From positions 3,472,001 to 3,536,000 of the forward strand of contig NZ_CP010537.1 in assembly GCF_000832305.1 (NCBI RefSeq): a stretch of 64,000 bases of DNA, written 5' to 3'. Shown here piece after piece: positions 27,832 through 35,427 of the stretch. The stretch is from Cupriavidus basilensis. GTDB lineage: Bacteria > Pseudomonadota > Gammaproteobacteria > Burkholderiales > Burkholderiaceae. Made by a program: the position numbers and the translations under genes. The notes under the pieces were generated by a model. That model was not told the origin of the DNA. It saw nothing but the letters and a program-made list of their open reading frames with translations, and ran no database searches. Position 1 is the first letter of the stretch. Every line of letters begins with the position of its first letter.

Positions 27832-28833
27832 ATGTCACTTCCCGCCATTCTCCAGAACCGACTTTCGCTGCCGGTGGTTTGCTCGCCGCTGTTCATCATC
27901 TCCAACCCCGACCTGGTGATCGCCCAGTGCAAGGCCGGCGTGGTCGGCTCCTTCCCGGCGCTCAATGCGCGCCCTGGCCCGGTGCTCAACGACTGGCTGG
28001 ACCGCATCACCACCGAGCTGGCCGAGCACGACGCCAAGCATCCGGACCGCCCGTCGGCACCGTTCGCGGTCAACCAGATCGTGCACAAGTCCAATGACCG
28101 GCTCGATCACGACCTGGAACTGTGCGTGCGCTACAAGGTGCCTATCGTCATCACCTCGCTGGGCGCGCGCAAGGAAGTCAACGATGCCGTGCACTCCTAT
28201 GGCGGCATCGTGCTGCACGACATCATCAACAACGCCTTCGCACGCAAGGCCATCGAGAAGGGCGCCGACGGCCTGATCGCGGTCGCCTCGGGCGCGGGCG
28301 GCCACGCCGGCGTGCTGTCGCCGTTTGCGCTGCTGCATGAAATCCGGGAATGGTTCGACGGCCCGCTGCTGCTGTCGGGCGCCATCGCCAGCGGCGACGG
28401 TATCCTCGCGGCGCTGGCCGCGGGCGCCGACCTGGCCTATGTGGGCTCGGCCTTTATCGCCACCGAAGAGGCCAACGCGCAAGCGGGCTACAAGCAGATG
28501 ATCGTCGACAGCACCGCGTCGGACATCGTCTATTCGAACCTCTTTACCGGCGTGCACGGCAACTACCTGCGCCAGAGCATCGTCAATGCCGGGCTCGACC
28601 CGGAAGCGCTGCCGCAATCGGATCCGTCCAAGATGAACTTCGGTTCGGGCAGCGCCAAGGCCTGGAAAGACATCTGGGGCGCTGGCCAGGGCGTGGGCGC
28701 GATCAAGCGCGTAGTGCCCGCCGCCGAGCTGGTGCGCCGCTTCGCCGAGGAATACGCGCTGGCGCGCCGCCGCCTCGGGCTGGCCCCGGCAGCGGCTTAC
28801 GCCAATGGCGCAACGGCGGCCGACCTGGCCTGA
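27832..28833 (+). CDS. Nitronate monooxygenase (2-nitropropane dioxygenase family)
   Basis: FMN-dependent TIM-barrel enzyme that oxidises nitronates to carbonyl compounds and nitrite. The 333-residue product shows the family N-terminus LPVVCSPLFIISNPDLVIA, VNQIVHKSNDR, the conserved GAGGHAG segment with the catalytic-region His, LSGAIASGDGILAALAAGADLAYVGSAF (phosphate-binding part), and the C-terminal WGAGQGVG motif. ATG at 27832. It may act with the preceding NTF2-like protein and be controlled by the PadR protein encoded convergently downstream. Confidence 0.93.
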   Translation: MSLPAILQNRLSLPVVCSPLFIISNPDLVIAQCKAGVVGSFPALNARPGPVLNDWLDRITTELAEHDAKHPDRPSAPFAVNQIVHKSNDRLDHDLELCVRYKVPIVITSLGARKEVNDAVHSYGGIVLHDIINNAFARKAIEKGADGLIAVASGAGGHAGVLSPFALLHEIREWFDGPLLLSGAIASGDGILAALAAGADLAYVGSAFIATEEANAQAGYKQMIVDSTASDIVYSNLFTGVHGNYLRQSIVNAGLDPEALPQSDPSKMNFGSGSAKAWKDIWGAGQGVGAIKRVVPAAELVRRFAEEYALARRRLGLAPAAAYANGATAADLA

Positions 28834-28962
28834 GCGCGTTGTTGACGGACGGTGGCCAGCGCGCCGCAGCGCCTGGCCACCTGTGCGCCGCCTCTATTGC
28901 CACCCGTTTCCACGCATTTCCACGCATTTCCCGTCGGCCGGGCGTGATCGCCCGGCGCGACT

Positions 28963-29508
28963 TCAGGCCGCGTCGTCCTGCTTATCCAGCAGCGGCAGCA
29001 ATTCCTCGGCCCACGATACCCAATCCTCTTCATACCGGATGCCGCGCTTGAGCAGGGCGTGCTGCACCTGTTGCGCGCGCGTGGGCTGCGCGGCGAAGAA
29101 ATCGCGCTGCTCGATCTGGCGATAGGTCTCGAGCCGCTCGCGGTGCAGGCCGATCAGCCGCGTCATCTCCGGCCTCAGCCCGAGCGGGCCTACGACAGCA
29201 TCGGCACGCAGCTTCACCAGGATTTCATCGCGCACGTCCAGGCCGGCCGTAGGCGCCAGCACCCAGCGTGCCAGTTCGTCGCGTCCTGGCGGCAGCACGA
29301 AGTAGACCTTCTTGCGGTTCCTGGCGTCACCCTCCCCCTCGTCCGCGGCAATCCAGCCGTGCTCGGCCATGCGGCCCAGCTCCCGATAGATCTGCTGGTG
29401 CGTGGCATGCCAGAAATAGCCGATGGAGCGGTCGAAGCGGCGAGCCAGCTCGTAGCCGGAAGACGGTTTTTCCAGAAGGGAAGTCAGGAGTGCGTGCTGA
29501 ACGGACAT
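28963..29508 (-). CDS. PadR family transcriptional regulator
   Basis: A 181-residue regulator with an N-terminal winged helix (MSVQHALLTSLLEKPSSGYELARRFDRSIGYFWH, then QIYRELGRMAEHGWI and a wing with KKVYFVLPPGRDELARW) and a C-terminal helical dimerisation domain of the PadR/AphA type. PadR proteins typically repress detoxification genes until a small phenolic or similar ligand binds. The ATG at 29508 gives the standard N-terminus; an in-frame start 14 codons upstream is less likely. It converges on the nitronate monooxygenase gene. Confidence 0.93.
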   Translation of the reverse strand: MSVQHALLTSLLEKPSSGYELARRFDRSIGYFWHATHQQIYRELGRMAEHGWIAADEGEGDARNRKKVYFVLPPGRDELARWVLAPTAGLDVRDEILVKLRADAVVGPLGLRPEMTRLIGLHRERLETYRQIEQRDFFAAQPTRAQQVQHALLKRGIRYEEDWVSWAEELLPLLDKQDDAA

Positions 29509-29819
29509 GCGGGAAGCGTGACGTGGAGGCCGGTCGCCCGGTGGCGGCATATGGCAGCCGCCATGGCTTTGGGTGGCGAGCGCCTATGGTAGCGCAAAGC
29601 CAGGCCCCGCCAGGACTGCTGCCCACGGATACCGCCAGTTTCCGGCGGTTGGACACACGAAAAATGACAAGGCGACGACAACGCTGATGCAGATCTAAAA
29701 AATGCTAAATAGCATTTTTCGGCAGGGTGCAATACATTTGCAGACATAGTCATTCCGCATGCCTGTTGCCGGTTCTCGGCCACGGCACAGCCATGCCAGT
29801 CATTCACCAGGAGTGGTCC
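29509..29819. other. 311-nt region upstream of padR and the small ORF
   Basis: Contains a 22-bp AT-rich palindrome (29698-29719) and a looser inverted repeat ACCGCC-N7-GGCGGT near 29630-29650. It presumably carries divergent promoters for padR and the 73-codon gene. Confidence 0.6.
29698..29719. promoter_or_regulatory. 22-bp AT-rich palindrome, probable operator
   Basis: Perfect arms AAAAATGCTA and TAGCATTTTT around AA. It lies about 190 bp before padR and 100 bp before the small ORF. Autoregulation by the PadR protein is a reasonable guess. Confidence 0.6.
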
Positions 29820-30041
29820 ATGCCAGGACGAACAGATTTCGCCGAAGACCGGGATGTCCCGTGGGAGGCCGATGGGCCCCAAGCCACCAGCCAGCCCGCG
29901 CCGGCGACAACGATGCCCGTGTACTACCGCCTGCCGGATACGCCGGACGGGCACCATATCAAGGAGTACGCCAGCGGCTTGCGCCAGCTGGTGCGCTTTG
30001 TGGGCGTGGAAGAACAGGTTGTCAAGTACAGCCTGGCCTGA
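29820..30041 (+). CDS. Small uncharacterised protein (73 aa)
   Basis: Begins at an ATG at 29820 placed 6 nt after AGGAG and ends 150 nt before a perfect terminator. The product (MPGRTDFAEDRDVPWEAD ... HHIKEYASGLRQLVRFVGVEEQVVKYSLA) is acidic at the N-terminus with a short Ala/Pro/Thr linker and a compact, basic/hydrophobic C-terminal half. There is no signal peptide or membrane segment. Not recognised; the ribosome site, terminator and codon use support it being a real gene. Confidence 0.6.
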   Translation: MPGRTDFAEDRDVPWEADGPQATSQPAPATTMPVYYRLPDTPDGHHIKEYASGLRQLVRFVGVEEQVVKYSLA

Positions 30042-30190
30042 CGGCTGATGCGCGGCGTGCGCCGTGCACCGTCTCCTGCCAATGTTTCCCCCTGTCTCCT
30101 CCTGCCCTGTGTGTGGGCCAGGATTGGGCCCGCAAGCTACCGCGGGCTTTTTTCTGTCCTGTGCGCGCTCACACGTCAAGCGCGCCCACG

Positions 30191-30224
30191 TAAAAAGGCC
30201 GGCCCCGAAGGGCCGGCCTTTTTA
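30191..30224. terminator. Strong bidirectional intrinsic terminator
   Basis: Arms TAAAAAGGCCGGCCC and GGGCCGGCCTTTTTA (15 bp) with loop CGAA. The A- and T-tracts make it work in both directions, ending the small plus-strand gene and the minus-strand Bug gene. Confidence 0.92.
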
Positions 30225-30277
30225 CTGTCATCGGCCCGGGCCAGAAGTCCGGGCCAGGGCGACCGGGCTGGGATCGA

Positions 30278-31297
30278 TCAGTCCACCGTGGCGCCCGAAG
30301 CCTTCACCACCTTGGCCCACTTGGCGGTCTCGGTCTTCATGAAAGCGGCCAGTTCGGCCGGCTTCTCGGGATGCGGCTCCGCACCCTGGTCGGCCATCTG
30401 CTTCTTCACTTCCGGCATGGCCAGGATCTTCACCACTTCCGCATTCAGGCGGTCGACGATCGGCTGCGGCGTGCCGCCGGTGGCGTACAGCGCAAACCAG
30501 GACGTCGCCTCATAGCCCGGCACGCCGGATTCGGCCACGGTCGGCACGTTCGGCAGTGCCGGCGAGCGCTTGGCCGAAGTCACGGCGATGGCGCGCAGCT
30601 TGCCGGCCTTCACGTGCGGGTACGACGACGGCATGTTGTCGAACATCAAGCCGATCTGGTTACCCAGCAGGTCGTTGACCGCCGGGGCGCTGCCCTTGTA
30701 CGGGATGTGCTGGATATGCAGGCCGGTCATCGAGTTGAACAACTCGCCCGACAGGTGCATCGACGAGCCGCTGCCCGACGAACCGTACGACAGCTTGTCC
30801 GGGTTGGCCTTGACGTAGGCGATCAGTTCCTTGATGTTGTTGACCGGCACCTTGGGGTTCACCACCACGATGTTCGGTACCATCGCCACGCGCGAGATCG
30901 GCGCGAAATCCTTGACCGGATCGAACGGCAGCTTGGAATAAAGCGACTGGTTGATGGCGTGGGTACCGATGGTGCCCATGAACAGGGTGTAGCCATCGCC
31001 CGGCGCCTTGGCCGCGATCGATGCGCCGATGTTGCCGCCCGCGCCCGGACGGTTGTCGATCACCACCGGTTGGCCGAGCGCCTTGCCCAGCTGCAGGCCG
31101 ACGATGCGCGCCAGGATGTCGGTGGTGCCGCCGGCCGAGAACGGCACGATCATGGTGATCGGCTTGGTCGGATAGTTGCCTTGTGCGTAGGCCGCGCTGG
31201 TCATGCCGCCGAAGGTGGCGGCCAATGCCACACCGGCAGCCAGCAGGCGACGGCGCGCGCTGTTGTGCGGGGTGCGAGCTTGGGAATGGGATTTCAT
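30278..31297 (-). CDS. Bug-family periplasmic solute-binding protein (TctC-like)
   Basis: Tripartite-tricarboxylate-type receptor of 339 residues that binds a carboxylate in the periplasm. The first 39 residues are a signal peptide with a Tat-like twin arginine (ARRRLLAAGVALAATFGG) ending near AYAQG. The mature part shows Bug hallmarks: YPTKPITMIVPFSAGGTTDILAR, the IDNRPGAGGNIGA loop and a DPVKDFAPISRVA strand. ATG at 31297. No TctA/TctB membrane partners are nearby, as usual for orphan Bug receptors. It lies downstream of the SDR gene, so a role in uptake of an aromatic-degradation intermediate is possible. Confidence 0.95.
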   Translation of the reverse strand: MKSHSQARTPHNSARRRLLAAGVALAATFGGMTSAAYAQGNYPTKPITMIVPFSAGGTTDILARIVGLQLGKALGQPVVIDNRPGAGGNIGASIAAKAPGDGYTLFMGTIGTHAINQSLYSKLPFDPVKDFAPISRVAMVPNIVVVNPKVPVNNIKELIAYVKANPDKLSYGSSGSGSSMHLSGELFNSMTGLHIQHIPYKGSAPAVNDLLGNQIGLMFDNMPSSYPHVKAGKLRAIAVTSAKRSPALPNVPTVAESGVPGYEATSWFALYATGGTPQPIVDRLNAEVVKILAMPEVKKQMADQGAEPHPEKPAELAAFMKTETAKWAKVVKASGATVD

Positions 31298-31323
31298 GTT
31301 TGCTCCAGGATAAATCGCTGTAA

Positions 31324-31355
31324 GCCCGCGCTTGTGGCGCGGGCCATCTTTTTTT
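31324..31355 (+). terminator. Hairpin followed by T-run between SDR and Bug genes
   Basis: GCCCGCGC, loop TTGTG, GCGCGGGC, then seven T on the plus strand. Neighbouring genes are on the minus strand, so it may block antisense transcription or act as a boundary between the two minus-strand genes. Confidence 0.55.
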
Positions 31356-31422
31356 GTTTTCTACGGACTAAATGCTGCGGCGTGATGACGGGTGCGCGTT
31401 TTGCACCGGTCGTGCCGCGGGA

Positions 31423-32154
31423 CTACACGGGTGCGACGCCGAGGGTGGTGCCACCGCACACATAAAGCACCTGGCCGGTCACGAAGCCATTCTCCGGCGA
31501 CAGGAAGAACATCGAGGCGCGAGCCACGTCTTCCGGGGTGCCCATGCGCTTGACCGCGATGCTGGCGAGGATCCGCTTGGTCTGCTCGCTGCCTTCGGGG
31601 TTGCTCTTGCGGAACAGGTCGGTAGCAATCGGGCCAGGCGCCACGGCATTGACCGTGATGCCGTCGCCGCCGAGTTCCATCGCGAGCGTGCGCGTCATGC
31701 CGATCAGGCCGGCCTTGGTGGCGGAATACACCACGCGTTCCGGCTTGCCCAGCGCCGCGCGCGAAGCCATGTTCACGATGCGGCCAAAGCGTGCCGCGCG
31801 CATCGCGGGCAGGCAGGCCTGGGTCAGCAGCAGGGTGGCTTGCAAGTGCAGGCCAACCACGTAGTCCAGGTCTTCGACGCGCGCCGTGTCGGCCGTGCCG
31901 GGGCGGGTGGCGCCGGCATTGTTGACCAGCCGGGTCACGGCAAAGCGCGAGGTCACCTGCTCGGCCGCGGCGCGGGTCGCGTCGGCATTGGTCAGGTCAG
32001 CCTGGACAAACGTCATGTTGGGATGGGACCAGGCGGGGGCGACATAGTCGACATTGACCACCTGGGTCACGCCATCGGCCAGCAGCATTTCGCTGATGGC
32101 GCGGCCGATACCGGAACTGGCGCCGGTAACGAGCGTGGCAACGGGAAGAGACAT
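31423..32154 (-). CDS. Short-chain dehydrogenase/reductase
   Basis: A 243-residue classical SDR using NAD(P)H: TGASSGIG cofactor motif (about 9-16), NNAGA, catalytic Ser region NMASRAALG and YSATK (Tyr/Lys, about 148-152), and the NAVAPGPIATDLF motif. The ATG at 32154 is 6 nt after GGAG; a GTG directly before it (32157) is too close. Resembles FabG-like ketoreductases or 3-hydroxyacyl dehydrogenases; the substrate is not evident. It lies downstream of pcaF in the same direction but 224 nt away. Confidence 0.93.
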   Translation of the reverse strand: MSLPVATLVTGASSGIGRAISEMLLADGVTQVVNVDYVAPAWSHPNMTFVQADLTNADATRAAAEQVTSRFAVTRLVNNAGATRPGTADTARVEDLDYVVGLHLQATLLLTQACLPAMRAARFGRIVNMASRAALGKPERVVYSATKAGLIGMTRTLAMELGGDGITVNAVAPGPIATDLFRKSNPEGSEQTKRILASIAVKRMGTPEDVARASMFFLSPENGFVTGQVLYVCGGTTLGVAPV

Positions 32155-32318
32155 CACATACTCCGACCGGCAAGAGGCACCGGGTCATGCTGAAGAGGAT
32201 GCGACGAGAGCCGGCGAGCCAGTCGGCCCTGTCGCGCTGCTTCTTTGCGTTGGAAAACTTCGTCAGCCTGCACTTCCACCGGGTACTAACGGCAGCCGCG
32301 CGGCATTCTTTAGCGCAC

Positions 32319-32348
32319 GGCGCCCGCGAGCCGAAACCCGCGGGCGCC
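32319..32348. repeat. Hairpin downstream of pcaF
   Basis: GGCGCCCGCG, 10-nt loop, CGCGGGCGCC, 30 nt after the pcaF stop. No T-run follows on the minus strand; possible 3'-end stabiliser or Rho-associated end of the pca transcript. Confidence 0.55.
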
Positions 32349-32377
32349 CGGGCGTCAAACGGTCAGGCAGCTGACGA

Positions 32378-33580
32378 TCAGACGCGCTCGATCACCATGG
32401 CGATGCCCTGGCCCACGCCAATGCACATCGTGCACAGCGCGTAGCGGCCGCCGGTGCGGTGCAGTTGGTACATGGCGGTGGTGACCAGGCGGGCGCCGCT
32501 CATGCCGAGCGGGTGGCCCAGTGCGATCGCGCCGCCATTCGGGTTGACGCGTGCGTCGTCGTCGGCCACGCCGAGTTCGCGCAGCACGGCCAGGCCTTGC
32601 GCGGCGAACGCTTCGTTCAGCTCGATCACGTCCATCTGGTCGATGGTCATGCCGAGCTGCTTGAGCAGCTTTTGCGAAGCCGGTGCCGGGCCGATGCCCA
32701 TCACGCGCGGCGCCACGCCAGCGGTTGCCATGCCAACGATGCGAGCCTTGGGCGTCAGGCCGTGCTGGCGGGCCGCGGCTTCGCTGGCGAGCAGGATGGC
32801 GCAGGCGCCGTCATTCACGCCCGAGGCATTGCCGGCGGTCACGGTGCCATCGGCGCGAACCACGCCGCGCAGCTTGCCCAGTGCTTCCATGCTGGTGGCA
32901 CGCGGGTGCTCGTCGCGCTCCACCACCAGCGGATCGCCCTTCTTCTGGGCGATCGTGACCGCGGTGATTTCCTGCGCCAGCGTGCCGTCGGCTTGCGCGC
33001 GCGATGCCTTTTCCTGGCTGCGCAGGGCCATCAGGTCCTGGTCTTCACGGCTGATCTTGTAGTCGGTGGCGACGTTCTCGGCGGTCTCGGGCATCGAGTC
33101 CACGCCGTAAGCCGCGCGCATCGCCGGGTTGATGAAGCGCCAGCCGATGGTGGTGTCGAAAATCTGCGCATCGCGCGAGAAGGCGCTGGTGGCCTTGCCC
33201 ATCACGAACGGGGCGCGGCTCATGCTTTCCACGCCGCCGGCGAGCATCAGGCCGGCTTCGCCTGACTTGATCGCGCGCGCGGCGGTGCCGGTAGCGTCCA
33301 TGCCCGAACCGCACAGGCGGTTGATGGTGGCGCCCGGCACGCTTTGCGGCAAGCCGGCCAGCAGCAGCGACATACGCGCTACGTTCCGGTTGTCTTCGCC
33401 GGCCTGGTTGGCATTGCCGTAGATCACGTCGTCAATGGCGGACCAGTCCAGGTTCGGGTTGCGTGCCATCAGGGCCTTGAGCGGCACCGCGCCCAGGTCG
33501 TCCGGGCGCACGCCGGACAGGCTGCCGGCGTAGCGGCCGATGGGGGTACGGATGGCGTCGCAGATGAAGGCTTCGGTCAT
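32378..33580 (-). CDS. pcaF: 3-oxoadipyl-CoA thiolase PcaF
   Basis: Cleaves 3-oxoadipyl-CoA to succinyl-CoA and acetyl-CoA, the last step of the beta-ketoadipate pathway. The 400-residue thiolase has the acylated Cys in NRLCGSGMDA (about residue 90), the GNASGVNDGACA segment, the His in NPNGGAIALGHPLG and the second Cys in CTMCIGVGQG. The N-terminus MTEAFICDAIRTPIGRY and the DWSAIDDVIYGNANQAGEDNRN region are characteristic of PcaF rather than general acetyl-CoA acetyltransferases. ATG at 33580; third gene of pcaIJF. Confidence 0.96.
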   Translation of the reverse strand: MTEAFICDAIRTPIGRYAGSLSGVRPDDLGAVPLKALMARNPNLDWSAIDDVIYGNANQAGEDNRNVARMSLLLAGLPQSVPGATINRLCGSGMDATGTAARAIKSGEAGLMLAGGVESMSRAPFVMGKATSAFSRDAQIFDTTIGWRFINPAMRAAYGVDSMPETAENVATDYKISREDQDLMALRSQEKASRAQADGTLAQEITAVTIAQKKGDPLVVERDEHPRATSMEALGKLRGVVRADGTVTAGNASGVNDGACAILLASEAAARQHGLTPKARIVGMATAGVAPRVMGIGPAPASQKLLKQLGMTIDQMDVIELNEAFAAQGLAVLRELGVADDDARVNPNGGAIALGHPLGMSGARLVTTAMYQLHRTGGRYALCTMCIGVGQGIAMVIERV

Positions 33581-33680
33581 GGTTGTCTCTCTCTCTTGCT
33601 TGTTCGTGATCGTGAAAACGGGAAGCTTGGAAGCGTGCTCGCCGGGGCTGGCCCCACCGGTCAGGCCAACACTCGGGTAG

Positions 33681-34328
33681 TCAGGCAGAAGCGCCCTGCT
33701 TGAGCGGCACGCCGGTCAGGCGTTGCAGTTCGTCGAAGGACAGGCCTTCGACCAGGTCGCGCGCCACCAGCCCGTCGGGCGTGACGTCGATGGTCGCCAG
33801 ATCGGTATAGATGCGCGTGACGCAGGTCATGCCGGTCAGCGGATACGTGCATTCCGCCACGATCTTGCTCTCGCCCTGCTTGGTCTGGTGTTCCATCATC
33901 ACGAACACCTCCTTGGCGCCGATCGCCAGGTCCATCGCGCCGCCCACAGCGGGAATCGCGCCCGGCGCGCCGGTATGCCAGTTGGCCAGGTCGCCCTTCA
34001 CCGAGACCTGGAAAGCCCCCAGCACGCAAAAATCGAGGTGGCCGCCGCGCATCATGGCGAAGGAGTCGGCATGGTGGAAATACGAGCCGCCCGGCTTGAT
34101 CGTGACCGGCTGCTTGCCGGCGTTGATCAGGTCGCCGTCTTCTTCGCCGGCGGGGGGGGCCTTGCCCATGCCGAGCAGGCCGTTCTCGCTGTGCAGCAGG
34201 ATTTCACGGTCGGCTGGCAGGTGATTGCCAACCAGGGTGGGCAGGCCGATGCCGAGATTGACCACGGCACCGTCGGGAATGTCTTTGGCCACGCGGGCGG
34301 CCATCTGATCGCGGGTCAGGCGTTGCAT
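33681..34328 (-). CDS. pcaJ: 3-oxoadipate CoA-transferase subunit B PcaJ
   Basis: Beta subunit of the transferase that moves CoA from succinyl-CoA to 3-oxoadipate. The 215-residue product has the catalytic Glu in the LLHSENGLLGMG motif (about residue 48) and the GGAMDLAIGAKEV region. I chose ATG 34328 (MQRLTRDQMAARVA), the standard start; an in-frame upstream extension to 34475 overlaps pcaI. It follows pcaI by 20 nt. Confidence 0.97.
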   Translation of the reverse strand: MQRLTRDQMAARVAKDIPDGAVVNLGIGLPTLVGNHLPADREILLHSENGLLGMGKAPPAGEEDGDLINAGKQPVTIKPGGSYFHHADSFAMMRGGHLDFCVLGAFQVSVKGDLANWHTGAPGAIPAVGGAMDLAIGAKEVFVMMEHQTKQGESKIVAECTYPLTGMTCVTRIYTDLATIDVTPDGLVARDLVEGLSFDELQRLTGVPLKQGASA

Positions 34329-34348
34329 ATTCTGGATCTCCTTGGCGC

Positions 34349-35032
34349 TCAGGCAGCGGCCTGGCTGGCGCCGTCGACCTTGACGACGCGCTTGACGAAC
34401 AACCCCGGGGTCACGATGTGTTCCGGGTCCAGCTCGCCGAGTTCGACGATCTCGCTGACCTGCACGATGGGGCATTTGGCGGCCATCGCCATGATCGGGC
34501 CGAAGTTGCGCGCGGTCTTGCGGTAGGTCAGGTTGCCCCAGCGGTCGGCGCGCAGCGCCTTGATCAGGGCGAAGTCGGCATGGATGGGCGTCTCGTAGAC
34601 GTAGCCCTGGCCGTCGATGATGCGGGTTTCCTTGCCCTCGGCCAGCGGCGTGCCATAGGCGGTGCGGGTGAAGAAGCCGCCGATGCCGGCGCCGGCGGCG
34701 CGGATGCGCTCGGCCAGGTTGCCCTGCGGCACCAGTTCCAGCTCGATCTTGCCGGCGTGGTAGAGCGAATCAAAGACGTAGGAGTCGGCCTGGCGCGGGA
34801 AGGAGCAGATGATCTTGCGCACGCGCTCGGTCTTGAGCAGCGCGGCCAGGCCAGTGTCGCCATTGCCGGCGTTGTTGTTGACGATGGTGAGGTCGCGGGC
34901 GCCCTGGGCGATGAGGGCATCGATGAGCTCCGCCGGCATGCCTGCCATGCCGAAGCCACCGATCAGGATGGTGGCGCCGTCCTGGATATCGGCCATGGCC
35001 GATTCCACCGAGTCGAATAGCTTGTTGATCAC
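34349..35032 (-). CDS. pcaI: 3-oxoadipate CoA-transferase subunit A PcaI
   Basis: Alpha subunit of the 3-oxoadipate CoA-transferase. The 227-residue product shows the glycine-rich CoA-binding motif TILIGGFGMAGMPAELIDAL split across residues 20-39, the NNAGNGDTGLAAL segment and GGFFTRTAYGT. The gene starts at 35032 and leads the operon pcaI-pcaJ-pcaF. The upstream region carries a dyad that could bind a PcaR- or PcaQ-type regulator, although no such regulator gene is in this window. Confidence 0.97.
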   Translation of the reverse strand: MINKLFDSVESAMADIQDGATILIGGFGMAGMPAELIDALIAQGARDLTIVNNNAGNGDTGLAALLKTERVRKIICSFPRQADSYVFDSLYHAGKIELELVPQGNLAERIRAAGAGIGGFFTRTAYGTPLAEGKETRIIDGQGYVYETPIHADFALIKALRADRWGNLTYRKTARNFGPIMAMAAKCPIVQVSEIVELGELDPEHIVTPGLFVKRVVKVDGASQAAA

Positions 35033-35427
35033 TTGCGTTCCAGTTCCGAGAGTCCGGACGAACTATCCGGAACCGGCCGCCAAGGAGGGAAATCAGGCGG
35101 CGCGCAAACGCTGTCTCCGGACAGTCCTGCCGGAAGAGCCATCCGGCTTGGGTGCCCTCCGCTTGCAAAAGGCGCACCGCCGGAAACGAATCCAACAGAC
35201 TTTGGTTTTTCTTGTTGTTGTGGTTTGTTCTAATTGCGAACTTCAATTCGCAGAATGAACAGGTTACACCCCCTGTCCGCGGGTGGTCAAGGCGCCGGCA
35301 AATCGCTTGTGCGTTAGCCGGCCACAACCGTAGGGCAGTTGAAAGCTAGCTTGCCAACGGGGCCGCGGCGGCCCGGAACATCGGACAGCTTACGCTCTTC
35401 AGGCCCCGCTGAGGTGGTTCCGGGCCG
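35033..35427. other. 395-nt region upstream of pcaI
   Basis: It lies between the pca operon and the end of sbcC (both minus strand). An AT-rich part near 35190-35260 contains the dyad listed next and presumably the pca promoter. Nothing else was recognised. Confidence 0.7.
35227..35260. promoter_or_regulatory. Probable pca operator (34-bp imperfect palindrome)
   Basis: The core is TGCGAA-cttcaa-TTCGCA (35235-35252) flanked by GTTC and GAAC; 10 of 14 positions per arm are symmetric. Such GTTC/GCGA-rich dyads are typical of IclR-type regulators such as PcaR. It lies about 195 bp before the pcaI start. Confidence 0.55.
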
